A DNA stretch of 64,000 nucleotides from CADEEN01 sp963738425 (GTDB taxonomy: Bacteria > Pseudomonadota > Gammaproteobacteria > Burkholderiales > Burkholderiaceae_C): positions 1 to 64,000 of the forward strand of contig CAVTWT010000007.1 of NCBI GenBank assembly GCA_963738425.1, in the 5' to 3' direction. The position numbers and the translations under genes are program-made. The notes beneath the pieces are model-generated. The model did no database searches and was not told where the DNA came from. It was given only the letters and a program-made list of their open reading frames with translations. Every line of letters begins with the position of its first letter. Positions within the stretch are counted from its first letter, which is position 1. Of the stretch, positions 37,112 to 46,310 are shown one piece after another.

Positions 37112-39535
37112 TCACCACTCGCCAACATGAATGTCGTAGTCGCCCACCGTCAACGTCGATCCATCCCAGACGTGAGCGCCGGACACGATTGAGGCAAACG
37201 GCCTGTAATCGGGCGGTGATCCGGCCAACGAGCGCAGGTAAGAGCCCAGCGGTACCGACGAGCGCTGGGTCCAGCTCGATGGGTCAAACCGAACCAGTTG
37301 GTCATTGTTTCGATCGAAGCAGAGCAGTTCGCCGGAGCCGAGACCGCAGAACTCGGAGCTGAAACCGAGCGACGGCCCGTCGCTGCCGTTGGACACGCGC
37401 ACGGAACCGCCATTCGTGAGGAACAGCAGGTCACCGCTGGCGTACCAGCCGTATTGCGCTCCAAAGCCGGGCTTGATGTTGCGCGTGCCTGCGGCATCGA
37501 TGGCGCCTGAATTGAACGGCGTCACGCGCAACGCGCTCTGGCCGAAATTCTCCAGAGTGAAAAGGCGCCCGCCCGTCCAGTCGGCCACCTTGATCTGCAC
37601 GCTACCCAGACTGATCCGGGGACTGGCCTGTGTGGGGCTCAGCACTTGCGCGTGCGAGATGTCAAAAGGGCCGCCGTAATAGTCGACGCGGTTCATGCCA
37701 ACCACCAGTTGTCTTGTCGCGTCCGGTGCACCACCGACGAAGCTCGCCACGGCAGGCCAATACAGCGTGGGCTGCGAGGCGTCGGCAATGGGAGCCAAGG
37801 CGTAGCTCGCGACGTCCTGAAGGTTCGTGCCGCTGACCTCGTGGATGACATCGCTCGCGCTCGCCGCTGCGGCCTGACTGCCAGGCCACGACGTTGCGGC
37901 GCGGCGGTCTAGAAAAGCCTCCGTCACCAGCACGTTGCCAGAGGTGCCGAGCGCCGTCGGGCAAACGCCCGGAAAGCCGGAGAAGGTGCGCATGGATCCG
38001 ATCTGCGCACCTGACCGCACGTCATACAACGACAGGGCCAGGGTCGGGGAGCCATTCAATGGCGGACCGAACTCCACCGTCATCATCCGCCTGATGCCGG
38101 GGATTGGAACTTGCCTGCAGTTGAAGGACACCGATGGGTAGACGTTGCGCGTGAAGGTCACGCCGTGCGGCCACAGTTGATCGTTCGCCCAGGCCTGCAG
38201 CAGCTCGTACGGTTCATCGGGAATCGACGTATCCAGCACGCCGTTCTCGAGGAACTGATCCAGCGCCTTGACCACGCCCAGCCCTGGCACCTGCCAGACG
38301 ATGCTGCGCAAGACGACGCGTGTCACGCCTCCGGCAGTGGTGCTGGGGAACCCGATCTCGACATCGCCTACCAATTTGACGGCACGTCTTGGACCGGCAG
38401 CCGTGGCCACCACCTCGATGCCTTCGACGCGCTCGATCGACGAGAAGCTGATCGGCTGATCATCGTTGCCCCCAGTGAAGTTCAACCCCGTGCTCTCGAT
38501 GCGGCGCGCATCGAGTTGCCGCGCGCCGGCCTGAAGGGGAAAGGACTGCAGCGAAAACTGGCCCACCGCGTTGGACAGCAGCACGCCGACCAGACCGGAA
38601 ACCTGGATGATGCCGTTGCGGCGACTGGGCGTCAGTCGGAATGACCCACCTGCGCCAATGATGGGCGCTCCGATCTGTCCGTCGACGCTGTCGTGGTGGG
38701 TTTGCTGGTACTCCCATGTGCCGTCGGCGGCCATGACCGAACTGAACTGCGGCCGGACAGTGACGAAGGTTTGCGTGCCGGCGCGGTCGACGAACCTGCC
38801 GGTGTACGAGGCCGAGAGCGCCGAGAACCCGCCGATGTCCCCCACGCCGGTTGCAGGGAGAGCTCCTGCACTGGACAACCTCGAGCGCACGTAGCTCATG
38901 GCGTGGTCGCGCTGCAGTGCCTCGACGATCTTGTCGGCCGCCACGCTCAGCGTGAATCCGCTGTAGTCAGCACCCGTTGCGTCGGCAAACAACACCATGG
39001 CACGACAGATGGACTTGAGCGTTGCCGCACCAGCGCCCGCGAATACCAGCGGCTTGCCTGCGCTGGCCACGACCTGTCGTACCCAGGCTTCGGAGCCGAC
39101 GTCGATGCGCATCGCGCCCGAGTGCACGTAGCCACGCAGCACAGCGCCCTGCGGTCGCGCGGTGATCAGCCACTTGCCATCGGTCGTTGCAGCACCGGCC
39201 GGCATGACGAGGTTGAAGCTGCCGTCGGTGGTGGTCAGTCCGCTGGCGACGACCGGGCCCAGCGCCCCACTGGTCAGCACCTCATTCAATTCCACCGGCA
39301 CGCCGCTGCGGCGGGCGCTGGCATCGAATGGATCCGGCGCGACCGTGACAATGCCGCTGGCCCGACTGCTGTCGACCACTTCAGCCGCTGGCGCGGCTGG
39401 CGGTTGCACGCTCGCGTAGGACGGAGTCGGAGCGTCGCCGCCGCCTCCTCCACCACCGCCGCCACCACAGGCCGCCAAAGTCAGCGCGACTGCGAGCGCG
39501 CACGCATGACTCACCACACTGAAGCTTGTGTTCAT
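37112..39535 (-). CDS. large lipoprotein, unknown function
   Basis: An 807-residue lipoprotein with lipobox LTLAAC (C23) directly followed by ten glycines, a flexible tether seen in surface-exposed lipoproteins. The body is beta-rich with Ser/Thr/Gly. A carboxypeptidase-regulatory-like segment may lie near residues 55-130 (SGIVTVAPDPFDASARRSGV, then FNLVMPAGAATTDG). The C-terminal third looks like a propeller. I do not recognise the family. It is probably in an operon with the following Ig-like lipoprotein. Confidence 0.68.
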   Translation of the reverse strand: MNTSFSVVSHACALAVALTLAACGGGGGGGGGGDAPTPSYASVQPPAAPAAEVVDSSRASGIVTVAPDPFDASARRSGVPVELNEVLTSGALGPVVASGLTTTDGSFNLVMPAGAATTDGKWLITARPQGAVLRGYVHSGAMRIDVGSEAWVRQVVASAGKPLVFAGAGAATLKSICRAMVLFADATGADYSGFTLSVAADKIVEALQRDHAMSYVRSRLSSAGALPATGVGDIGGFSALSASYTGRFVDRAGTQTFVTVRPQFSSVMAADGTWEYQQTHHDSVDGQIGAPIIGAGGSFRLTPSRRNGIIQVSGLVGVLLSNAVGQFSLQSFPLQAGARQLDARRIESTGLNFTGGNDDQPISFSSIERVEGIEVVATAAGPRRAVKLVGDVEIGFPSTTAGGVTRVVLRSIVWQVPGLGVVKALDQFLENGVLDTSIPDEPYELLQAWANDQLWPHGVTFTRNVYPSVSFNCRQVPIPGIRRMMTVEFGPPLNGSPTLALSLYDVRSGAQIGSMRTFSGFPGVCPTALGTSGNVLVTEAFLDRRAATSWPGSQAAAASASDVIHEVSGTNLQDVASYALAPIADASQPTLYWPAVASFVGGAPDATRQLVVGMNRVDYYGGPFDISHAQVLSPTQASPRISLGSVQIKVADWTGGRLFTLENFGQSALRVTPFNSGAIDAAGTRNIKPGFGAQYGWYASGDLLFLTNGGSVRVSNGSDGPSLGFSSEFCGLGSGELLCFDRNNDQLVRFDPSSWTQRSSVPLGSYLRSLAGSPPDYRPFASIVSGAHVWDGSTLTVGDYDIHVGEW

Positions 39536-39732
39536 GACCTCCCCGTTTGCCTGATCAATGTCAGGTACGTCGAAGAGCCCGCGCATCCGGGAAATCCACG
39601 ACGCACCAGTAGCCGGTCTCGCGAGCTCTCCGAATGGCGCACGGAGCACTCAATCGCAATCAGGGTGTCGCCAGTTCCGGCCCACGCGCAGCGTGTCAAG
39701 CTCCGGGTTATGGGCTTGGGGTCACGTCCGTC

Positions 39733-40272
39733 TCAGCGCTTCTCCACAACCGATTTCAAGTTCCCAAGCCCGGTCTTGTAGATGCCGGTCACCGCCGCCA
39801 CTGCGGCATCGTCGTTCTTGTCCGGCGGCGGATCGTTGTTGGGGAAGCCGCGGTAGAACGCGCCTCGCCATTCCACCAGCGCGGTGCCGGCGGCGCTGCC
39901 AGGCTTGACGGTGAAGGTGGACGAGTAGTTGGTCACCGGGATCGGGCCGGATTCCTTCATGCGGTAGCTGAAAGACTTGTCGGCCTCGCTGTAGGTTTCG
40001 AGTTCCTCGACGACCTTGCCGCCGCCCTTGAGCGTCAGCGTGCGCCGCGAGCCGATCTTGTTGCCGTCGGCCGCGGTGCTGGCTTCCACCGCAGGATGCC
40101 AGGTGTTCATCGCGCCGAAGTCCTTGACCCTGGCCCACACCGCGTCCGGCGCGGCATTGATGGTGATGGTCTCGCTGACCTTCTGCCGCGTCGGGCCGTG
40201 GGCCAGTGCGGCGCCGGGCAAGGTGGCCAGCACGGTCACGGCGGCCGTAGCCGCAAGGAAAGTTCTGCGCAT
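39733..40272 (-). CDS. exported SRPBCC (START-like) protein
   Basis: A 179-residue protein with a signal peptide (TAAVTVLATLPGAALAHG) and an SRPBCC fold (ITINAAPDAVWARVKDFGAM, then WHPAVEAS). These are ligand-binding grip-fold proteins, and exported members have no clear function. It follows a beta-propeller gene by 44 bp in the same direction, so the two are probably co-expressed in the periplasm. Confidence 0.8.
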   Translation of the reverse strand: MRRTFLAATAAVTVLATLPGAALAHGPTRQKVSETITINAAPDAVWARVKDFGAMNTWHPAVEASTAADGNKIGSRRTLTLKGGGKVVEELETYSEADKSFSYRMKESGPIPVTNYSSTFTVKPGSAAGTALVEWRGAFYRGFPNNDPPPDKNDDAAVAAVTGIYKTGLGNLKSVVEKR

Positions 40273-40316
40273 CGTCGATGTCTCCTCGGAGGGTCGGTGA
40301 AAAAGCTCGCCCGCGA

Positions 40317-41300
40317 TCATGGCTGGATGAAGCGGCCGAAGGAACGCGGGTTGCTGCCAGTGGACACGCTGGCGCGGCGCTGGCCGCTCGCGGCGTCGAG
40401 CACCTGCACCAGATCGTCCATCCAGCTGACGACGATCACGTGGCCGTCGGCAGTGGCGGCGATGCCTTCCGGGTACTCCGGTGCCGTCCAGGTGGCACTG
40501 ACTTTCATCGTGGCGAGGTCGATCACCGAGACGCTGCGCGCTTGCTGGTTGGTGACGAAGGCGCGCGCGCCATCGTTGCTGAAGGCCACGCCGTAGGGCG
40601 CGCGGCCGACCTTCAGCGTGGCGCGCGGCGCCAGCGTGCCCATGTCGATCACGCTGACGTCGTCGCTCAACACGTTGAGCGCCAGCGCCCAGCGGCCGTC
40701 GGGCGAGACCTCGATGGCGAACGGGTGCTCGCCCACAGGCACACGCGCAATCTCGTGCAACGTGGCGGCGTCGAGCACGAGCACGCGGTTGTCGTCGCGC
40801 ACGGCGACGAGCACGCGCTTGCCGTCGGGCGTGACGCTCACGCCCGCGGGCACCGCGCCGACGGCCATGCTGCCGATCGGCTTGTGCGTGCGGCCATCGA
40901 AGGCCAGCAAGCGACCGCCGAACCAGTCGGCCACGAAGACGCGCTGGCCGTCGGGTGCGACCGCAATACCGACCGCGCCCTGCCCCGCCTTGAACGTGTC
41001 CACCACCTCGCGCCGCGACAGGTCGATCACCGACACGCTGTGCTCGCCCGGGTTGGTGACGAAAGCCTTGCCCGCCGCCACGCTTACCGCGATGCCGGCC
41101 GGCGACTTGCCGACCTTCACCGCGGCCAGCAGCTTGCCGGCCGCAACATCGACCACGCTGACATCGTGCGTGCCCTGGTTGGTGATCCAGGCCAGCGGAC
41201 CGGCGGCGGCGAGCAGCGGCAATGCGAACAGGCCGGCGCAAGCGAGCCGGCGCGCGCGCTTCAAAACGCGCGCCCGGTGGTTGTCTGTTCGTCGACTCAT
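40317..41300 (-). CDS. exported YVTN-type beta-propeller protein
   Basis: A 327-residue protein with a signal peptide (LACAGLFALPLLAAAG) and seven repeats of the YVTN/NHL kind, for example FVTNPGEHSVSVIDLSRR, PDGQRVFVADWFGGRLLAFD and AFVTNQQARSVSVIDLA. These form a seven-bladed propeller. In methylotrophs and denitrifiers such proteins accompany PQQ dehydrogenases or cytochromes. The divergent gene here is a cytochrome lipoprotein, and a PQQ-type propeller lies at 45 kb. Confidence 0.85.
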   Translation of the reverse strand: MSRRTDNHRARVLKRARRLACAGLFALPLLAAAGPLAWITNQGTHDVSVVDVAAGKLLAAVKVGKSPAGIAVSVAAGKAFVTNPGEHSVSVIDLSRREVVDTFKAGQGAVGIAVAPDGQRVFVADWFGGRLLAFDGRTHKPIGSMAVGAVPAGVSVTPDGKRVLVAVRDDNRVLVLDAATLHEIARVPVGEHPFAIEVSPDGRWALALNVLSDDVSVIDMGTLAPRATLKVGRAPYGVAFSNDGARAFVTNQQARSVSVIDLATMKVSATWTAPEYPEGIAATADGHVIVVSWMDDLVQVLDAASGQRRASVSTGSNPRSFGRFIQP

Positions 41301-41619
41301 CGGCGCTGCATCGGTGTCGGGCCGATGGTGCCATGACCGAGGCCGCGAGCCGCTGGCACGCCGGTCGGAAGACGCCGCCAAACGCGGAACCAAGACTTCG
41401 ACCAAAGCTACGTAAGCCGATGTCGCGCGGCAGGGCATCGACGTAAGCACGGTAAGAGCACCGACTACATATGTGCGATTAACACACGGCGAAGATATGG
41501 TGCGCCCCAACGTCGAACGGACCTCGCACTTGGTGCACCCCGCTCGGCGCCCCTTCGTGAGGCCCACAGCACCCTAGCCGCCGGCGCCTCGCCTTTCGAC
41601 CACCTTGTTGGGAGCGACC
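41301..41619. other. gene-free divergent region before the cytochrome lipoprotein
   Basis: About 319 bp between two divergent genes. It contains no convincing reading frame. AT-richer bases around 41461-41510 (ACATATGTGCGATTAACACA) are the likeliest promoter position for the cytochrome gene, but I cannot assign clear -35 and -10 boxes. Confidence 0.4.
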
Positions 41620-42942
41620 ATGCATGAGAAGAGTTTGAAGATCTTGAAGTTGAGTGCGCTGAGCCTTGCCGTTGCCGTGCTCGTCGGCTGCGGCGGCAGC
41701 AACGATTCGCCCGGCGCCAATGCCACGGCAGACCCGGGCTCGGCGGTGCAGGTGACAGAAACAGCGGCGGCACTGCGCATCAGCGCACGCTCGTCGCCGG
41801 ACGCATCGATGCCCAGCGTCGTCATGCTGCAGAGCCAGTACACCTTTGCCGCCACGCTGTCCTCCGGCGCCACGATGGCCGGCACCTTGATGCTCAAGGG
41901 CGAAGACGAGGACGGCGTGACCGAGGTCGAGGGCGTGCTGATCCCGACCGCGGCCGTGCCCAGCACCACAGCCACGCCCACCGCCGAGGCGCTGGCGCAA
42001 GCGGCGGCGCTGCAAGACCAGCTGACGAGCGGCCTGGCCACCTTGCGCACCGCCTACCGGGCCGATGTGGGCGCGCTGTCGCAGACCTTGCGCGCCGCCA
42101 TGGCAGCCGGCGCGGCAACAACGGGCGAGCGCAGAGCCCTCACGCCGGCGCAGCAAGCCGCCCTGCAGCAGTTCAAGGACGCATTTGCTGCGCGCACGGC
42201 CCAGTACCACAGCGACACGGCCGCGTTGACGCAGGACATCCAGACCCAACTGGCCGCGCTGGGCATCGCACCCTCGAGCGACGGCTCGCGTCGCGGCGAC
42301 GACAACGACGATCACGACAGGCCGGCCGGCGGCTACCAGGTCAAGGGCACCATCGGCGCCGACGGCAAGGTCGATCTCGTGCTCACCACCCGCAAGCGTT
42401 CGGCGATTCATCTCGTTGGCCAAGTCGGCACCGAAGGCAACCTGTCGGGCACATTGACAGGACCCGCCGCGGGTGATCAGGGCTCGTGGACTGCGACAGT
42501 CGGCTCGACGCCGCCGCCACCTCCGCCACCTCCGCCACCTCCGCCACCTCCGCCGCCCCCGCCGCCTCCGCCACCTCCGCCACCTCCGCCACCTCCGCCA
42601 CCTCCGCCGCCTCCGCCTCCTCCGCCTCCTCCGCCGCCTCCGCCTCCTCCGCCTCCTCCGCCTCCTCCGCCTCCTCCGCCCCCGCCCCCGCCTCCACCTC
42701 CACCTCCGCCTCCGCCTCCGCCAGTGGGTGACATCGCAACCGGCCTGGCCCGGTACACGACGTATTGCGCCGGTTGCCACACGGCCAACGTGAAGAACAA
42801 CGTGATGAGCGTGACCAAGGCCAGCACGGTGACCGGGCTCAACGCGTCGATCGTCAGCGTCGGCACGATGAGCTTCCTGAACACGGCCCTGACGGCCCAG
42901 GACAAGCTCGACATCGCGGCCTACATCAACAGCGCCAAGTAG
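41620..42942 (+). CDS. lipoprotein with 71-proline stalk and a C-terminal c-type cytochrome domain
   Basis: A 440-residue predicted outer- or inner-membrane lipoprotein: lipobox LVGC with C24. Residues 45-295 form an unknown domain with an Asp-rich spot (GDDNDDHDRP). Residues 298-368 are 71 uninterrupted prolines. The last 70 residues are a mini cytochrome c with the heme site YCAGCH and a Met (VGTMSF) as probable axial ligand. GGAG lies five bases before the ATG. A rigid polyproline helix of this length would span about 22 nm. Translation would need elongation factor P. It heads a cluster with a winged-helix protein and two more cytochromes. Confidence 0.82.
   Translation: MHEKSLKILKLSALSLAVAVLVGCGGSNDSPGANATADPGSAVQVTETAAALRISARSSPDASMPSVVMLQSQYTFAATLSSGATMAGTLMLKGEDEDGVTEVEGVLIPTAAVPSTTATPTAEALAQAAALQDQLTSGLATLRTAYRADVGALSQTLRAAMAAGAATTGERRALTPAQQAALQQFKDAFAARTAQYHSDTAALTQDIQTQLAALGIAPSSDGSRRGDDNDDHDRPAGGYQVKGTIGADGKVDLVLTTRKRSAIHLVGQVGTEGNLSGTLTGPAAGDQGSWTATVGSTPPPPPPPPPPPPPPPPPPPPPPPPPPPPPPPPPPPPPPPPPPPPPPPPPPPPPPPPPPPPPPPPPPPPPPPVGDIATGLARYTTYCAGCHTANVKNNVMSVTKASTVTGLNASIVSVGTMSFLNTALTAQDKLDIAAYINSAK
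42511..42723 (+). repeat. CCN microsatellite encoding 71 prolines
   Basis: 213 bases made only of proline codons, mainly CCG, CCA and CCT arranged as CCGCCACCT and CCGCCTCCT units. It is in frame in the cytochrome lipoprotein. The complementary strand would read as polyglycine in one frame, which is a shadow. Confidence 0.95.
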
Positions 42943-43022
42943 CCGCGCTTGCCGCGCCAGCGCCCGGGTGGCCCGTCGTGCACCCAGGCGCTGGCCGCGC
43001 CACCACCGAACGCAGGTGACTG

Positions 43023-43397
43023 ATGCCCCATCGACATGCCTTGCCGCTCGAAGCAGCATCGGCGCTGTGCGCTTCGGCGCGGCGTTTCTGCTGCGATGCC
43101 GTCGAGTTCGACGTCGCCGGCCAGAACGCCTGGCGCGACGGCCTGCCCGTCTTCCTGACCGGCTGCGAATGGACCTTGCTGGCGGCCCTTGCACGGTGTG
43201 GCGGCAACCCGATGCCGCGGTCCATGCTGCTCGCCTTGCTGGCCCGACCGGGAGCGGCACCGTCGGCCAACGCACTCAACATTCACCTGTGCAATCTGCG
43301 CCGCAAGGTCGGCAGAGATCTCATTCAAACCATCCGCGGCCGCGGCTATCGCCTGGTGGCGGCGCGAGCCGTCGACGACGAGCGGACACCTTCGTGA
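43023..43397 (+). CDS. stand-alone OmpR/PhoB-type winged-helix DNA-binding protein
   Basis: A 124-residue protein. Residues 30-115 form the winged helix of the OmpR/PhoB C-terminal family: LPVFLTGCEWTLLAALAR, NALNIHLCNLRRKVGRDLI and QTIRGRGYRLVAA. There is no receiver domain; the N terminus has only 30 residues with several cysteines (ALCASARRFCC), which could be a redox or metal switch. It lies between cytochrome genes and probably regulates them. The start ATG follows a TGA directly. Confidence 0.78.
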   Translation: MPHRHALPLEAASALCASARRFCCDAVEFDVAGQNAWRDGLPVFLTGCEWTLLAALARCGGNPMPRSMLLALLARPGAAPSANALNIHLCNLRRKVGRDLIQTIRGRGYRLVAARAVDDERTPS

Positions 43398-43603
43398 AAC
43401 CCTGAGCCGCGCCGGCCGCGGCCACGGTGTCGTAAGCAGAACCGCTCGGACAGGGCGTCGCGAGGGTGGCGGCGCGCACCGCCACCTTGAGTCACGTCAA
43501 TGCGCCGGGCAGCGGCCTGCCGATGATCGCTGCGGGGGTTCGCGGTGTGCGGAGCCGTCATCGTCGACCGATCAACCCACCACACGACTCGAGGCGGAAC
43601 ATC

Positions 43604-44311
43604 ATGCGCAAGAACAAGACTTCGTTGCTGAGCGGATTGCTGGCGTCGCTGCTGTTGCTGGGCACCAGCCTGCCGGCACCTGCGGCCGAGACCGAATCGG
43701 CCATCGCCCGCGGTGGCCGGCTTTATGACAAGTGGTTCACCGAAAACAAGGCGACCAAGCCGGCCGCCGACCACCCGGCCTACACCGTCAAGGACGGCAA
43801 GTACGGCAAAGACACCTCGTGGCGCTGCAAGGAGTGCCACGGCTGGGACTACATGGGCAAGGACGGCGCCTATGCCAAAGGCGCGCACGCCACCGGCATC
43901 AAGGGCATCAGCGGTGCCAAGGGCAAGGACCCTGCGGCCATCGTCGCCATGCTGCGCGACAAGACTCACGGCTTCACGGCGTCCCAACTGAGCGACAAGG
44001 ACGCCGGTGATCTGGCGCTGTTCGTCTCGAAGGGCCAGATCGACATGGCGCGCTACGTCGAGGGCGGCAAGGTCAAGGGCAACGCCGACAAGGGCGAGGT
44101 CTACTTCAACACCGTGTGCGCAGGCTGCCACGGTGTCGACGGCAAGAAACTCAAGGACGCGCCGCCGCTGGGCTCGGTGGCCGACAACGGCGCGGAGATG
44201 ATGCACAAGGTGATCAACGGTCAGCCGGGCGAGGCCATGCCGGCGCTGCGCGCACTCGACCACCAGATCGCGGCCGACATCGCCGTCTACCTGACCAAGC
44301 TGCCCAAGTGA
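43604..44311 (+). CDS. periplasmic diheme cytochrome c
   Basis: A 235-residue protein with a signal peptide (LLASLLLLGTSLPAPAAE). It has two heme sites: WRCKECHGWDYMGKDG near residue 75 and VCAGCHGVDGKKL near 172, each followed by possible Met ligands (AMPALRALD near the end for the second). It would shuttle or relay electrons in the periplasm. The stop overlaps the GTG start of the NapC-like gene, so the two are translated together and likely work as a pair. Confidence 0.87.
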   Translation: MRKNKTSLLSGLLASLLLLGTSLPAPAAETESAIARGGRLYDKWFTENKATKPAADHPAYTVKDGKYGKDTSWRCKECHGWDYMGKDGAYAKGAHATGIKGISGAKGKDPAAIVAMLRDKTHGFTASQLSDKDAGDLALFVSKGQIDMARYVEGGKVKGNADKGEVYFNTVCAGCHGVDGKKLKDAPPLGSVADNGAEMMHKVINGQPGEAMPALRALDHQIAADIAVYLTKLPK

Positions 44312-44841
44312 AGTGGCCTGGCCGCGCGGGCGCCGCGCTGCTCGCGGTGGGCGCCGCCGTCGGCGTGTTGTTCTGGGGCGGGTTCAACACGGCGATGGAA
44401 GCCACCAACACGATGGCGTTCTGCATCTCGTGCCACGAGATGAAGAACACCGTGTACGAGGAATACAAGAAGAGCCCGCACTACAGTAACGCCTCCGGCG
44501 TGCGAGCCACCTGCCCCGATTGCCACGTGCCGCGCGAATGGACCGCCAAGCTGGTGCGCAAGGTGCAGGCCACCAACGAGCTCTTCCACCACCTGCGCGG
44601 CACGATCGACACGCCGGAGAAGTTCAACGACAAGCGCGCCGAGCTGGCAGAGCATGTGTGGGCGACGATGAAGGCCAACGACTCGCGCGAATGCCGCAAC
44701 TGCCACAGCTGGGAGGCCATGGACTTCCACAAGCAGACGCCGCGGTCGCAGGAAAAGATGCAGGAAGGCCGCAAGGAGGGCAAGACCTGCATCGAGTGCC
44801 ACAAGGGCGTGGCCCACACGCTGCCCAAGCGCGACGACTGA
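44308..44841 (+). CDS. NapC/NirT-family tetraheme cytochrome c
   Basis: A 177-residue membrane-anchored tetraheme cytochrome. One N-terminal helix (GAALLAVGAAVGVLFWGGF) is followed by four CxxCH sites: CISCH, CPDCH, CRNCH and CIECH. FCISCHEMKNTVYEEYKKSPHY is characteristic of NapC/NirT quinol dehydrogenases. It would take electrons from the quinol pool and pass them to the adjacent diheme cytochrome or beyond. The GTG start overlaps the preceding stop (GTGA). No terminal reductase gene lies nearby. Confidence 0.92.
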   Translation: MKWPGRAGAALLAVGAAVGVLFWGGFNTAMEATNTMAFCISCHEMKNTVYEEYKKSPHYSNASGVRATCPDCHVPREWTAKLVRKVQATNELFHHLRGTIDTPEKFNDKRAELAEHVWATMKANDSRECRNCHSWEAMDFHKQTPRSQEKMQEGRKEGKTCIECHKGVAHTLPKRDD

Positions 44842-44910
44842 GGTGCCCGCGCGTCTCGGCCGTTCAGCTCAGTGGCTGTTCAGTCGGTCATGTCCGTTGC
44901 GGCCGATCGA

Positions 44911-46216
44911 CTACGCTGCGCTGACGCGCCAGATCACATCGCCCACGTCGTCGGCCACCAGTAAACAGCCGCCGGGGCCGATCGCCACGCCGACGGGTCG
45001 CCCGTAGGACACGCTCTCGTCCGGCGCGAGGAAGCCAGTGAGGATGTCGCGCGGTCGCCCTGATGGACGCCCGTTTGCGAACGGCACGAAGACGACGCGA
45101 TAACCGGAAAGCGTGCTGCGGTTCCACGAACCGTGCTGTCCGATCACCATGCCGTCTTCGGCGAAGCCGGGCAGCGTGCCGGCGGGCAGCCAGCACAGGC
45201 CGAGTGACGCGGTGTGCCCGCCGAGCGCGTAGTCCGGCGTGATGGCCTTGGCAACAGCGGCAGCGTCTTGCGGCACGCGGTCATCCACCGTCTGCCCCCA
45301 GTAGCAATAAGGCCAGCCGTAGAACGCGCCGTCCATCACCGAAGTGAGGTAGTCGGGTGGCGTCTCGTCGCCAAGGCCGTCGCGCTCGTTGACGACCGTC
45401 CAGAGCAGGCCCGTCTGCGGCTCCCAGGCCAGGCCAACAGGGTTGCGAAGACCCGCCGCGAAGATGCGGTGGTGGCCGGTGGCCAGGTCGAGTTCGTAGA
45501 TGCAGGCCCGGCCTTCTTCGGCCTCGAAGCCGTTGTCGCCGATGTTGGACAGCGAGCCGACGCCGACGTAGAGCTTGCGTCCGTCCCGACTCGCCAGCAG
45601 GCTGCGCGTCCAGTGGCCGCCGGGCTTGAACGTGGTGAGCTTGCGTGGCGGTGCGGTGATGCGCGTGGCGCCGCTCGTGTACGGGAAGGCGACGACGCCA
45701 TCGGTGTTGCCGACGTAGAACGTGTCGCCGACGAGGGCCATGCCGAAGGGCTGGCTCAGGCCGTCGAGCAAGGTCTCGCGGACTTCGGCCACGCCGTCGC
45801 CATCGGCGTCGCGCAGCAGCGTGATGCGGTTCGGGCTCTCTCCGATGGCGGCTGCGCGCTTCAAGGTGCTGACCATCGCGTGGTCGAAGATCGTCTTCGC
45901 CGGCCCGGGCATGAACAGCGCTTCGGCGACGGTGACGTCGCCATTGGGCAGCAGCGTGAATCCAGCGCGGGTGCTTGAGGCCGCTGGCGAAGGCGTTGAC
46001 TTGCAGGCCCGGTGCCGCCGTGGGCTTCTGCCCTGCCGCCCAGCCCTGCGCCGTGGGCATCTTCAGCGTCGGGATGCGGCCTTGCGGGCGCGCGGCGGGA
46101 ATCGTCGGCGCGGTGCCGACCGCCTGCTCACTCACGCTGCCTTGCAGCCGCCGCCACTGCAGCGCGGCGTTGCCGACCATCGCGACGACTTTCGAAAAGG
46201 CGTTGGACTCACTCAT
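44911..46216 (-). pseudogene. PQQ-dependent sugar (sorbosone) dehydrogenase-like protein (frameshifted)
   Basis: A six-bladed propeller of the glucose/sorbosone dehydrogenase family. The first part begins MSESNAFSKVVAMVGNAALQ at 46216 and reaches FASGLKHPRWI. The second part continues TLLPNGDVTVAEALFMPGPA one frame over and ends at 44911, with family features such as GLRNPVGLAWEP, VVNERDGLGD and GQHGSWNRSTLSGYRV. One base near 45960 separates the frames; repaired, the protein has about 434 residues. No signal peptide is clear. L-sorbosone itself is unlikely to be the natural substrate. Confidence 0.83.
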
Positions 46217-46310
46217 GGCATCTCTCCTCTGGGTAGCAACTTGGCATTGTCGTTGGCGAATTCAGCGCGGCTATCCTCCCGCCCATATCGTCTGACCGGA
46301 AAGGATGGCC

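Noticed and set aside
42477..42914. Polyglycine protein on the minus strand and Ala/Thr/Ser-repeat frames over the proline tract
   Set aside because: These are alternative readings of the CCN microsatellite; only the proline frame links a signal peptide to a cytochrome domain.
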